A DNA stretch of 61,044 bases, from the NCBI GenBank assembly GCA_900617975.1, contig UZAE01012114.1:1-61044 (forward strand), in the 5' to 3' direction. Made by a program: the position numbers and the translations under genes. The DNA comes from Rodentolepis nana (Eukaryota; Platyhelminthes; Cestoda; Cyclophyllidea; Hymenolepididae). This document shows positions 1 through 14,400 of the stretch, in pieces. Numbering within the stretch: position 1 is the first letter of the stretch; every line of letters begins with the position of its first letter. The notes beneath the pieces were generated by a model. It did no database searches. It saw only the letters and a list, made by a program, of their open reading frames with translations, and was not told the DNA's origin.

Positions 1-311
1 TACCTCCACGTGGTGCACCCTGGGCAACGTATACTCAAGCGGCAAAAAAGTCAATTGACTGGCAGTTGACTTCTCACTTCAAATTACCATCACCTCACTC
101 TATGCCATATTCGACTATTTCCACAGTACTCACCTCACTCTTTTTCTACCTTTGTGTCTGCCTCTTTTACACCTTCGAAACACTCTCCTGTTCCCCTCCC
201 CTCTCGATTTTTTTTCAATTTGATGTTCCTTCCTCTCTGTGAAGCCTGAAGTCAACTAAAGGGCTAATGATAACCATCAAGACGCCTGCCATTTGATATA
301 AATAAATAAAT
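1..311 (+). repeat. SINE-like element, copy 1 (5' head cut by window edge)
   Basis: Begins inside the conserved head (TACCTCCACGTGGTGCACC) and runs to the AAAT-repeat tail. The family body has a TGTGTCTG-CTCTTTTACA block, a C-run, GTGAAGCC-GAAGTCAACTAAAGGGCTA and CGCCTGCCATTTGATATAAATAAATAAA at its end, here split by hyphen-level description. Confidence 0.85.
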
Positions 312-1767
312 CTTAAAAAGATGTCACAACTGCCAGAATTCAATAATACAACCCAATTTTTTTAGTGTTAGGCTCTACTCCCAAATTATTAGGCAAGGCA
401 ACAATTCGAAATTTTCCTATAACATTTTGACATGCCAATAAATTTTATTATTTATTGATGCCTTTTACTTGGATCAATTTTACAGTGATGAAAGTCACAC
501 ACTTTTATTCGGGAATAACACTTCCGTCTTGAAATTAATGCTAAGCTGACTCATGCTGAAAGGTTGGGATGCATCATAATTTGATCAACTTTCACATCTG
601 CTTAGAAAAGCATTGTAAAACACTCACCTGGTGTCGCTCTATTGAGAAACTCCAATTCTGAAATCCAGGCATAAGTAATATCGATGGTCACCTTTCTTGG
701 CTGAGTACGCACCAATGGGCATACAATCCGTAACCTCTGAAGTCTCGTGGATTCTCATTACAAAATTGTATTATAAGTATACAATTTAACCAAGAATTGG
801 TTCTTAGTAAACGACTTGGGGAGAAGGGACGATTGTGTTACAACCAACAGAAGCTTTCAATGGCCTGTTTAGATAGGAATTAGATAACGGAGTTGACTGG
901 TCACCTGGTCAACCACGGTGAACGAAGTCTATTTACAGGCTATCAGACCCGATAAAGGTCACTATGGTGAAATATTGCAAAGTTCAACCGTTGCCAAAAA
1001 GCGCATTTGGTAAAATGTGGAACACGTGCATTGTTATACGTATCGACAGGTGATATACAAGCAAAATAGTAAATAATCAAGAACTGAGAAAGAACTTGTA
1101 TCGGTGTACTACACTTAATAAGCCTTGACTCACGCTCAATTACCTCCCTCCCATGATTCTCTCAACGATAATGAGGGGAAATAGACGCGCGTTTGTCTGG
1201 CCTGTGTCACTGACACGGAGTTTAGCCATTAGAATAAAATTTTGGCCACTCTGACCATGCTGTGACTATTGATTGTTGATTGGGTGAGAGGTCACCCCAC
1301 TCAGGAGTGCACATACTCCCCAGCGCGATCAGCAGCATACCCGCACTTTATGGCCACGAGATCAGTAGCACGCCGCTCTTTCCATCATGTCCTTGCGCAT
1401 ATGAGATTTTACTGTTCAGCCATGCAAGTCTTATGTTCCCCACAAATTAAGGTACAAATTTCTAGTCACACCACTGTTAGCAGCATATTCAAACTAAAAT
1501 GAGTAAATAGGTTACCTATAAGTTGTAATTTCCGACAATTGACCAAACACTAATTGCTACTGACATTGTCATGCTGTTTGAGAATGGGAAGATTTCCATA
1601 TTATCCCATTCTGGGATAACTTGCCAGTGAGTGTTAAAATATGGTGATGCCCCGGTTCGCTCGTCCTCTTCTTCTTATTATTATTAATATTATTATTATG
1701 CGGGTTGGACGATTAGCAATTGCATCTTCTTGTCGAAGTTCGATTTTAATTTCTGCATGCGAATCAT

Positions 1768-2100
1768 TTATTTATTTATAACAAATTACAGGCGTTTCGA
1801 TAGTTATCATTAGCCCTTTAGTTGACTTCGGGCTTCACAGAGGGGAGGAAGAACAACAAAATGAGAAGAATTCGGGGGGGGGGGGAGAACAGAAGAGTGA
1901 TTCACAGATGTAAAAGAAATAGACAGACACAAAGGCTCAGAAAGGGTAAGGTGGGTACTGTGACTTGGTAGAAGATGACATACAGTGGAGTGATTGTAGT
2001 TTGAAGTCAGAAGTCAACTGCCGGTTTATAGGCTTTTTTTGCGTATGATTATATGTTGCCCAGGGTGCACCAAGAGGAGGTAAGTCTATCCCACACCCCT
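1768..2100 (-). repeat. SINE-like element, copy 2
   Basis: Full-length inverted copy. It is flanked by imperfect 12-bp direct repeats (CATGCGAATCAT at 1756-1767, CACGCGGATCAT at 2101-2112; 10 of 12 match), read as a target-site duplication. The C-run appears here as a G-run. Confidence 0.85.
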
Positions 2101-3825
2101 CACGCGGATCATCACTTATGGTTCAAGGTTACTTAAAGTTGCTTTTTTTTCTACGTGCAGATATAAACTGCGTTGCGAACTTTCAATCAACTGCAACGGA
2201 TTTACTGTCTATCTAACTTCTCCCCATTTATTTTCCAATTCGGGTTTATCCACCTACCTATCTACCTACCTACCTATCTTTCTATCAACATATTACGTAT
2301 TTCCTAAAGATTTATTTCCAGGAAACTTGAATTTATTTGAGATGATCGGGAAATATGAAATTCTTTACTTTATGTTATTTTTTCCCTTCACACTTGAAAA
2401 TCTGTGCGTTTATATAAACTAAAAGCACAGAGAAAGTAAATAAAACTCCTCGTAATTATGTTTTAAGATCATGAAAGTGAACAAATACAGAGACCTTAAA
2501 AGTTGTCATTTGTTTATATAATGTAAACATTTATTATTTTTATTTTACTATTTGTTTGAGTGAGTTTATCTTATTAAAAATAGGTCCCAAAAATTAAACA
2601 ATTTTCTTTAAAGAGGTCTCCGTGATAAACGTCGTACGGATGATGCAATGTTTGGTTTGAGATTAAATATGTAGTTATTTCATTACTTATGATTAGTTTC
2701 AATTCTCAAATAGGTAAAAGTGCGTCAACAGAAACTATTATTATTTTTTGACATTCTTCCTTTCAACGGAAAGCAGTGAGGCCTACCTTGGGAACTCGAC
2801 TTTCCAGAGTTTGTAACCTTACTATGGGAAGGAAGAAGTTAGTTGAATTTAAAACAGAAATGAGGCATTTCTTACATTTCCTTATTTTGTAGTCATTGAG
2901 ATTACATTTTAATGTTCTTATACGTATTTTGGGCAGTTTGGATAGCCATGCTCGAATTCTTTACCTGAATTGATTCTGCTAGTTTCCCTACGGTCATATT
3001 ATACATGAGCCAAGAGCCAATTAGATTATTTTCCCTCAGGGATATACCCCTTCTTCCTCACGTCAGAATAAATCAAAACTCCCCCCCCCCCCAATCCATA
3101 GCAATGCTAGTAACTAGGACATACATTGGAGTTAAAAAGGAATCTTGAGACGCTAATTCAAACAAGCAGAACTTCTACACGAAAAATGCAGCTCATTGTT
3201 TACCATTTCATAGGTTATTCTTCTATTATTTAAAACAAACATGAATACTTTGATCTCTGAGCGGAAACTCCACAGCCACTTCTCAGATGTTCCCCTTCCC
3301 CATTGTTTTGGAAGGGTGGTGTTACTATGACACTAGGAACGATCTTATGAGGTTGATTCACTCTAATTTTATGCTGCTGAAAGCATGTGTAGTACAGGTT
3401 ATTCTATTAACATAGAAAATAATACAATTTTGATTGGATATTCATTCTTCTAGATGAAATTAAAGCGTCAATTTTCGCAGTCACATGATTAATCGCTACT
3501 CGTATGACCTCAGTTTGAGCAAATACGATAATTAGTGGAAAATAACACAATCACACCAACTATCAACTTTGCATTATCTGTTGGATGGGTGGCGCACAAG
3601 ATTGATTTTATTATTAGTTCGCGTTAATGTCAACGCCGAGTTATCTATTGGTTCTCCCTCTCACTATGACCCTACATGTTGGCGATTTGATAACCTATTA
3701 TTCGGTGACCTGAATTGCAGTGTATCACGCATTTGCATTGCATTTAATTAGTTTTCACCTAATTTAAGGTGAATGATCCACGCTGATTTTTCCGTTGAAT
3801 TAACTTTTTAATGATCAAAAATGAA

Positions 3826-3847
3826 CCCCCCCCCCCCCCCCCCCCCC
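3826..3847. repeat. C-homopolymer, 22 bp
   Basis: Uninterrupted C run in AT-rich intergenic DNA. Confidence 0.95.
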
Positions 3848-5424
3848 TCCAGCCTTAGTACAAACTCTGGATTATTTCAATGTACCCAATTTAGCAAACG
3901 GGGTTGGTTTGGTGTCCAACCTGTTAATTTTCCATTTGAATACTACTCTTCTCTGAGACTCATTACAAATTCACCTTTTCATTTAAAAACTTGAATTTAT
4001 TAATCTATAAGCTTGCAATCTTCATTAAGCAATTTCACGTTTTGCAAATGTATCCGGACAAATGCGCAAACTTCACATCTTATATAAAACGATGGAGACT
4101 GCAAAGGTATGTTTAAAGTAGCTCATTGGCTACCAATGGTAAATGAAATTAGTAATTTCTCTTTTCAAAAATCCTTTACCAGACGCTAAAATTTGCATTT
4201 GGTTGCATGAAACCAAATTCAGAGCCAAGTGGCGATACACGCAATCCCATTGATTGCTCGTTAAAACGGTAATTATAAATCCAAAAGCACAACGGTTCAA
4301 GTAGGTGTCTCAGTCTTAACTAATCATGAGTCATTACAGGCTATCCAATTGCCATAGCCAATTTCACTACCTCTCTCCCCCCCCCCCCCCAATCCTCCTT
4401 TGGGCACGTCTATAAGATTAAGCATCGCGAAATTAAAACCACGCGCTGGTGACAAGACAGTTGCGGATGTTGTGTAAAGCTTTGCTAGATCTACGTTTCC
4501 ACTAGTTAAATAAATCGGTCACTCATTCGTGTTCCGACTTCCACAACTTTGCTTCGTAAGCGCGTTTCTGAATTTATTCCATAAAATAGGAAAAAACTAC
4601 GTTAATTGATCCCCGCAGACGTATCCGGTTACTACCTCTGATTCTAACTTTGTGCACGCTACACCATTCCAGGATCTAAGGCTAGCAGCCCAATACGGCG
4701 ATCCAAGTGGTATGAAGCGTCAATCTCATGTTGCGAACGAATACCCCTCCAACTATACTTCAACGCGAGACAACAGGACTTTGCATGCTCACTCGTATCT
4801 CCTCTGAATCTGATAATGGGACTTTTGGAAACCGATGATCGAAGGTGCATTACTGTCACTGCAAGCGAATCGCAGCTCCTTACCTTCTGCTATTTTAAAG
4901 AAATACAAAAATTGTGCACATATTAACCATCGTAATCTTATTTAATGTGAAAAAGATATGAAAGGGAATTTAAATACTGGAATCATCAAAGGGGAAAAGT
5001 GAGGACGAGAAAGCGACTCATAAAACCAAGTGGGAGAGTAGTAAAGACACACTAGCACAAATATGGAGGGGGGGGGGAGGGGGGGGGCATGATAAGATAC
5101 ATAGTACGAGAGACAAAAACGACTGAATGAGGGATGAGCGGAGGGAGCAAAAAACATCAAAATGCTAGAAGGGAGGGAGAAAGGCTAACATCCGACTGTT
5201 CTGGTGAATGTTAGTCATTGTCAATGTTTCGCATTTTGAGGGAAAAATGGGATGGGATGATATAAACGATATGGTGGGTCGCATGGATATGAATTCCGGT
5301 GACGATGATGATATAATGTTAATCACAACCGAGTGTACTGAGTTTGGTGATTAATTATTTTAGAGCGCACAACATCGAGGCACGACAGAGTAGTATGGTA
5401 ATAGTTGCGGCAAGCCAAACTGAT

Positions 5425-8400
5425 CTAACGAGTCTTCTCAACCTCTGCGCAGAGAAAATCCAAACAGCTTGGATCAGCCAGAGTTGAAGTATCTCCAAAA
5501 TCACGTTCTCCGTTGGCGATCTTGCGCAGAATTCTACGAATTATCTTACCACTACGAGTCTTCGGTAGAGCAGGGCAAGCCTAAATATGGGAAAAATATC
5601 GCTTAATTACTTATCAGTAGGGGGCATAATCATAAACAATGATTGAACAAGGACCTGGATGTAATCTGGTGCAGCAAACGGCGCGATTCTGGTTCTGACG
5701 AGGTTGACAAGCTCCTTATGCAACTCTGGAGTGATGATCTGAGGATAGCCGTCTTTCAAGGTGACAAAGCAATGTAAACACTCTCCTTTGACCTTGTGGT
5801 ACCTAGCAACGGCAGCGGCCTCCGCAACGGCTGGATGGGAAACTAGAGCGGATTCCACCTCAGCTGTGCTCAACAAGTGGCCGCTCATGTTCAGCATATC
5901 ATCCATGCGTCCTGTTAAATGATTGGTAAAAAGAGTTTAAGAAATCAGAAAAGGAACCACCAACTGAGTTAAATGGGAGAAACAGATTGAGCCACTTGAA
6001 TTGACATTTACAGAAAAATGAATTTCAACGACAGATTGAGAAAACATGGAATTGATAAAATTGTGCAAATATATCAAATACAACCCCCCCCCCATTTAGC
6101 TAAAATGAATAAAAACATGAATAGGTAAATAAAAAAATTGCGGATGAAATAAGTACATTGGTTATAAATTTAATAGAAACTAGTTCTGATAAATTATTGG
6201 GCTTAAAACTTCAGTTTGGTGAGTTATGAATAGCGTAGTAGTTGTAAACGATCAGACAGATCGTTTAAAAAAATTAAAAAAAGCATAATTAATAAACGAC
6301 TAAGCGTTTACAAATCCAAAGAGCCCTCAAATAAATGCTGAGGAATTTTTGAACAAATTGCTCAATTTTCCAATCAAGTAGACTAATGAACGATTGTTGC
6401 AAGTTGGTTGCAAGATGGTATGGTATGATAAACAGTGCTGCAAAAATTCATTGCAAATAAATAATCCTGGAGATTATCAAAGTTGCGTAAATTTACACTC
6501 GAAGAGAATACCACTTTATGCATTTCCTAAGATTTTGAGTTGGTCTCCACACACCCACATACATATACTCCAGGGAACCTCAATTACAATTTAAGTTTAT
6601 AAATCGAGGGGCATAAATCAAAGTAAAACGAGTAAATTGCGCTGCAAGTTGTAAGGATAACTCCCTGCTTTACCCAAGCAATGCTATTGGGCAGCGGGAA
6701 TGATTTCAAGGACAGCGTTAAGATATTAAAAGAGATTTATAGATCCAAAGGATACGCTCAAGTTATGTCCTAATTTGAATTGCGGTAGTAATAGGGGGAG
6801 TATAACTGATAACAGTGGATAACATTTTATAATCTCGCTTCTGCCTTAACCAATTTTGTTCTATTAGTTAGCCGTTTATTGGCTATTTGTAGATGACCTT
6901 TGAGTTGTCAGAGGTCAGGAGTGATCAAGTGTGCGCTCGCAATCAAATACAATTAAAATACGGGAATTAGTAGCGCAGTAACGAAACTATGAATGCATTG
7001 AAAACTAATATTTTTACAAGATGAAAAACAAACACTTTTTGAGCACAGATATGAAATAATAGAGATATTTCATAATAATAATTTTCTCAGACACTGAAAC
7101 ATCAAAATTCAGAAAATAGTGCTCCAATGAAAGTAAGAATTAAAAATTCAAACACATTTTTGCTGTCAAAAGAAAAAAGAAATCAATGATAGAAATCAGA
7201 TAGAATAACTTTTTGGTTTGCAACAATTTCTTCCTTTGCACCAGTCAGCATGAAATCACCGAAGCAAATCTAATTTGATTCAGATGAAAACTGCGAAACT
7301 TAATTAGGGGGAAGAGGAGACAGAGAGGGAGGGGGGGGGGNGGGGGATGGGAAGGAAGTAGCAGAAGTAAGTTTGGGATAAAAAAGGGTGAGAACGAATT
7401 GAGGATATATCACTGCTTGGTGATGGGAAAGGAGAGATTTAAGTTCAAATATATATAAGCCCCAAGATACCCCCACGTGCTAGTTTGAATTTAGTATTGC
7501 ACGAAAGCTGTTGACTATTTCTCTCCAATCTAACTACAATCCACAGGCATCCCCACTCCGATTTTATCTCCCCCCCCCCCCCCCCTCCCAAATCAGCAAT
7601 AACTCAACTCAGGGGAAGAAGAAGCATTCACATCGAAACTCGACTTTGAAAACTTCAAGCATGCAATACAAGGGAGACAGGGAATGCAAAGAGGACATTA
7701 ATTTTAGCTTTCTGATAAAAAGACAGCGTGGGCAACTTCGAGGAGGAGGAGGATATAAACTTTTATACAAAGTGGCATGCAATCGTATAGAGTTAGGTAA
7801 TTTTGACGAAAATTTCTACTACTCCTACTACTGCAAGGGATTTAATTACAGACCAGAAAAGACGGCGTTATGATTGTGAGAGAAGTACCTGTTATCCAGA
7901 AGTTCTCCTCACTGTCTTTAATGGCTCCATCACCGCTCATAAAATAGCCAGGAAATCTTTGGAAATATACATCTTCATATCTCTTGTGATCTCCATAGAT
8001 AGTACGAGCAATACCCGGCCATGGGGCTGCGAAAACGAGGTATCCCTCTTCCACAGCCTTATCGCCGGACATCTTCTTTACTGCTGTCACATCGTCAACT
8101 CGGTTTTCATTGTCATTGCTGATTATGCGTGCGTCGACACCGAAGAAGGGACGGCCTGCACAACCCGGACGCATAGGAACCGCGCCTGGAAGGGTAGTAA
8201 TCATGTGACCTCCAGTTTCAGTCTGCCAGAAAGTGTCCACAATGGCGCATCGGCCGTTGCCAACAACTTCGTAGTACCAGGTCCATGCAGATGGATTTAT
8301 TGGCTCACCAACACTACCGAGGACCTAGTGCGGAGAAATAGAAAAAAAGTACTTTAATTTATTGCATTAGATACTCATAGAGTGTCTGGTGGTATTCAAG

Positions 8401-11400
8401 ACAAGCGGATACAAAGTACATCATGCGATACGGGGGGGGGGGGGGAGGAGATTAGGTTGGGAATTGGTCACATGGGAAAAAGCACTAGAGACAATGAATA
8501 AAGCTAAAATTTCCACTTAATTCCCCCAACAATTCACTAAAACTAAGCGACAATTTGATACGTAGTACAAATTGACGTTTCTCTAAGTTGGTTCTTTATC
8601 TTGCAGTAATTTTCAGCAAAATGGAAGAATTCAAAGCTTGCAAGAGAAACCAGTCATAATAAATGCGTGTAAGTTTATTGATATCTTATTTTCACTTAAA
8701 AGTAACCTATAAATATTTTAATTTAATAGCTCTAAAGTACAAGCTCTAGTATCTCTAACCTGCATTTTCCTGAAACAGCGGTCAATATTTGTGATAAATT
8801 CTGGCAAAACCAAGACGGACCATTGATGTTGTGGCCTTGAAGGTTTGAATAAGGGTAGGAAAGGGAAAATAAGTGCTCTATTTACCTCAAAAGAAAGGTT
8901 AAAAACAAATGTGCCTCACTTAAGATAAAACTAGAAGCCCAAAATCATTTCCTAAATTTGTTGCTACAATAAAATTGATGACGTTTTATGTGGGAGGATA
9001 AATTTTTCGGATCTATAATTAGAGAATAAAGATTTGAGGCAGAGTCGGAATATAGATTCATTACTTCGAGTTGGATTGAAGAACACCGGGCTCCTTAAAA
9101 AGGGAGAAAGTGTAGAATTGAAAAGAAGCACACACAAAAAACCGCGCATTGGATGAGGTCAAAAGAGCGAAAACATAAAACTGGTAAAAGCATGTTTCCT
9201 TTTAAAATTTCCGAAAGTCTCCTTATCATTAAACAAATAAAGCTAATTTTAAAAAGAACAACAATTTAAAAGGTTCTCTGAAACATAGCGCGAGATTAAA
9301 ATGGAACCGTAAAACGCTATAAAAACACACTTCTATTAATGAGTGACTGCTCAAACCTCAAAAACAAAAAAATACTACCGCACAATTGTGACTAAAAATT
9401 CCAGCCAATAATAATGACCATTCCTGGAACCTAAGTACATACGCAAACACAAGTGCAAGGTGTTTGAGATAAATTTTACGCAATAATATTTGGTTGATTT
9501 TTCCAGATATCTTGAAGTTGTGTTCATGCACCCCTACTACGCTTCATTTAAATAGTTAAAAGATTTTCCTCTCCCCTAAAATAGGTGAGGGCAACGAGAA
9601 AAAATGATGACTGAAACCCACGTGAATCATCAAAATAGGGGGATTATGATGTCTGGTCAAAGGCCCCCTCAAAACTGTGAAAAGAAAATGACAACGGAGA
9701 AAACGAACTGCTATGGGCAAAAGAAATTAACATAATAGACCCCCCCCCCCTTAATCTGATCCGATTGGGTTCCAACACCAGACCTCATCTTATAATTTGC
9801 AGCAGCAAACGTGCTGCTTCATCCAGACATAAGAGTTCGGGCTTTGTCATTACAGGTAAGTGAACGTCTATTCGAAGCAAAGTGAAAAACCTCACTGAAA
9901 CACAAAAATTCGGGTTTTATTGTGATGAAAAATACCTTGACCAAGATGAAAAGCCCCGTAAGGAAAAGTGGAGATAGCTTGGCTTGGCATACAGTTCAAA
10001 GGACACTTACAGGGTCATAGAGACCAAATTTGTCAAAAAAGGTCATAGTTACCTACAAGAGTGATTGTGATGGAGTGTGAAGCCTCCCTGTTAGGTGGAA
10101 TTTAGGTACCAACGTGAAATTTCCGACCACTTAGTAGTTAAGCTCTGGATGACAAGGATAGCCAAAATAGGCCATACCTATTGTGGTAGCAGGATTCGGT
10201 CCCTGCAACACCAAAAATTCCAAAAATTGTTGCCAGTCGATTTCTACGACTACACCGGTCCCAATGTTTGTTACCTGGGTCGGATAAAGGCTACAATAGA
10301 CGATAATAGAGAATTGTTTGAGTAGTATATCGAGTTTGTTTTAAAGTTATTACATTCTATAGCCATTGATTACTATTCTTCTTCCAAATGGGCCTATCAA
10401 ATCCATCCCGAACCCATTGTATTCCCCCTGAGCTAATTCAAATAGGTTTCTGGTTTTTAAAACAGTAGAAGAAATATTGGCAAGAGATGAATTAAGTTGT
10501 TTGATACTTTGTTCAAAACATGGCTGGGCAAACGTGGGTGCGCGTATGGTTTGCCAAAGAAATGGAAATAATTTGCCACAAACGTTGGAATTATTTATTA
10601 AACAAACCCACTTATACTACTCATTTCGCGCGCTACACCATTTCAGTAAAATACCTTCGAAAGAAGATAATAATGGTCATTTGGCTATTCGTTATTTCGC
10701 TAAAAGAACGCTCTACAAACTATATGATTCAAAGTTTGGGTGCTTTTTTGATAAGTTTGCTCTTTAATAATCAAGTCTGAAAGTAATAGGTAGGTAGACT
10801 ATTTCAATGGTAGTAATCTCAAAACCAGATAAAAAGTGTTGGCATTTTGCTCAAAGCGAGTGATGGTCAAAGTGACTATTTTCTTCCGTACAACTCAATT
10901 TTAAGAACAAGGTGAAAGAAGATAATTCGAAAGCAGCTTCTAAATTTGAAGTAAGATTGACATGAGCTTTCAACAGAATGAAGAATAAGTTATCTCGATT
11001 AATTAAAACAAAATCTGTTTACGTAAACAAGCAACTCGATGTCCTCTTCAAGAAGTGAAAAAAATGGCAAAACATACGAGAACCAAAATCACCAGAATTT
11101 TTGATAAAAGTAAGACTTCTTCCACTTATTTTAACAGCTTTCCAAAGCTCAGAACAAAAGCGTGTAAAAATTAAATTATGTATAGATATCCGGTGACATC
11201 AAGTCACTGAGGTCAACTTGACCTCATCTGAAACGACTCACACGTGCATAGAAAAAAATGCTACTACAGTGAGACGAAAGGAAGTGGCGTAAAAGAAGAA
11301 AGTCTCTGACGTATCCGAATGTATAAGAGTCCTCAAATTGATTTGAAAGGGATAATTAACCAGTTTGATAACGATTATTCAATAGAATGGTAGTAAGATT

Positions 11401-14400
11401 AGAAATTCAAAAGGAGGTATTTTAGATTGCCCTGTAGGCATGCGATCGAATTAATTAACTTATGTGTGTTCGAGATCCCCCCACCCCTCTTCAATGGTGA
11501 ACATTGACTAATTAAAAAAGGTGATTGAATGATGATAGATATTTACTTTCCTCCTTACCTTAAGACTGGATCTGTCGTACTTCTTAACATATTCATCGCC
11601 AGCACCGATGAGCATTCGGATGACGGTGGGGGCTGTGTAGAATTTGGTGACTCGGTATTGCTCTATAATGGACCAGTAGCGACCATAATCGGGCCATGTG
11701 GGGAGACCTTCGAACATCACACTCGTCACACCATTTAGAAGAGGACCGTATATTAGGTAGGTATGGCCTGTTTGAAAGGAAAGTAGCATAAGTTAGAGAA
11801 CGAAAATTTTGAAATACTAGAACTAATGCATCGGTGGTGCATTGGTCGATATGCACTCTGTCATGAGGTCAAAGGTTCCATCCACATCGGCTCACACTCC
11901 GTGAGGAGAGAATGGCCAACAGCTCTAATTAAGCCACGCTAATAGTGACGATTATACTAGAATAAAGAAAGCATTTTATCAAAACAAATTTCTATAAAAA
12001 AACCCAAAAGGAAGAAACAAATCAAAATAGTGCTACTTTTAATAAATAAAAGGGTAGTTTGGTTTTCATTTTCTGATTTAAAACCCAAATTAATAGCAAA
12101 TCTATTTTTAGCCTTAAATTAAGTATATATTAAGCAGTCTTCGGATTTGGACTACAGAGGGACTCATTAAATACGCCATGTCCAATATCTATGGCAGTTT
12201 AGTTTCTACCCCATATATTAGAGCTGAAATTATCAATAACGCTGATATTAGTAGTCTAACCGATTAAATGAAGACAAATAAGCGCGCTTGCCACTTGGGA
12301 TTTTATTTATTTTTCCACTTCACTAATCTTCTTGACAAATTGAGAAATTAATTAAGCATGGCCTTGTACTTTCAGTCTATTTGGAATAAGTCTTAGAGTC
12401 CCCCAATACTAATGCATGTTAACCTCGTAGAGGAGGAGGAGAATCAGGGCGAAACTGGCTACCCTATCATATGAAGTGGGAGGTATATAATTATAACACA
12501 AATTCCTTATATAATGCAACTCCAGGGGGTGAGATCGCTCTCTCTCCCGCGTAGCCTACACATGTCTAATGCCTGTTTGAGAAATATAACGTTAGCTATT
12601 AATAACATAAAAAAAATTCGCACATCAGGCGCCCACATATTTAGATAAAGTTACTTCGGAATTTTGCCTTGGAAACTACGAGTAAGAATTGGTGACTTTT
12701 GAATCCGATACTCTTTAAGCGCGACACACTTGCCACGTGACGTTCATTTATATACCCCAAAACTACAAGAGTCGAGCACTGTTTTTACATGTAAATGATG
12801 TAGATGAGTTTCTAAAGAGTGAATTATCACAAAGCACATTCTTTAACGAAATGACATCATGCGGCTATAATTAAAGCAAAATTTCATACAGAAATTCACA
12901 ATCACACACTTCCACCAAAACTAATTAAACCTATAAGAAATGAGAGTCAAATTACATTTGATTTAAGTAGTATATGAAAACTACACACCTTCTCACTTCA
13001 CACATTCTAGCCTATTCGATATTTTACCGATTCTCAAAGAAAAACATCAAAACAGCACGGGCCGCAGGCTAGGATTGAGTAGTTAAACGTTAGAGAATAG
13101 AATAATTGCTCCACTATCTAACAGTAATTATAAAGTCACAAATAAACGAAAGTGAATGACATAACGGAAGTATATCAATAGGTGGTCAATATGGCTTGTA
13201 TATCATGGATAGAATTTTAAACACGAATATGGGAGTCAAACCTTGAAATCCAGACTGTGGAATAATACACAGTAGTTGCACTTTATATGAGAATATGAAT
13301 GTTTCAATGCTTTCAAAATTAAATCAAAGTAAGACTTCTGATACAGTGACTTCCATACTCACATTCCTAAATCCCCTGTACCCCCCCCCCCCTCTCCTCT
13401 TTCCTTAATATCTTCATCGGAGTCGCAAAAAAAAGAAAATGACAAATAGAACGAACCAGTAATCCACCCAATGTCCGCAGTGCACCAGTAGATATCATCG
13501 GGATGGAGGTCAAAAACGTATTTGGCGGTTGTAGCAGCATACACCATATAGCCGCCGGTAGTATGGAGAAGACCTTTAGGACGTCCAGTGCTACCGGAGG
13601 AGTAGAGGATAAAGAGGCCATCTTCTGCCTCCATCCATTCAACGGGACAATCGGTCTCAACTGCGGGAACAGCCTTATCCCACCAAACGTCGCGGTCGGT
13701 TCGCATTCGAACAGTGAAGCTGAAACCGCGAGAAGGTAAACACCAACAGTGAGTTTGGATCATCAGAAAATGAGAACCAAAATCCGAATATCAAGTTGAT
13801 GTTATTAGATTAGAGCTTCCTTTTAGATCTAGGATTTGCACTGCAGTAAGATACTAATCGTGAATCCCGGGATATTTAAAACCTATAATTCAAGGCATCT
13901 TGACTGTTAGCCACAATCCACCCTACGTTAAAAGAAAGACAAGGGGAAATGAAAATGTTTTACTGAGCTGGTATAAAAAACGGCAATACTCTAAATTTAC
14001 TAGCACTACTGACATAACCACCAGAAAGATGTGTAATCTAAAAGTATTGCATTAAGGTCTACAATATGCTTAGATAAAGAAATTTATTGTCGTATAAATA
14101 ACCACAGAAGCTGGAGATCAAGCATATAAACATGTCATCAACACCATAAGACAAAGAAATCAAAAAGGTAATAGAATAGCTGTCGAGCACATCAGAGAGA
14201 TGTTTGCACATTGTCTACTATAGCTAAAACTGTGTTTTATTTTGAGAATTACTGCTATAATTGTCATTGCAAGGAATAAATAAACGCCTGTTTTAATAGA
14301 AAGGAGAGATTGTGCTTTTAAAATTAAATTTGATTGAACGTTGGACTTAAAGTAAAATGAGAATTCTATCTCACCCCGTGCTCACCGAGTTGCTTTTCAG

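Larger units (their letters stand above)
312..5424. other. Gene-poor flank downstream of acetyl-CoA synthetase
   Basis: No exon with supported splice sites or recognisable protein is visible. It contains SINE copy 2, a CTACCTACCTATCT microsatellite near 2255-2285, a 22-bp C-run at 3826-3847, and G/C-runs near 3081, 4378 and 5067. The first few hundred bases next to 5425 should include the 3' UTR of the synthetase. Confidence 0.6.

Noticed and set aside
7511..8357. Long plus-strand frames of 120 and 184 codons
   Set aside because: The second is the antisense shadow of acetyl-CoA synthetase exon 8324-7889; the first crosses a C-run in an intron.
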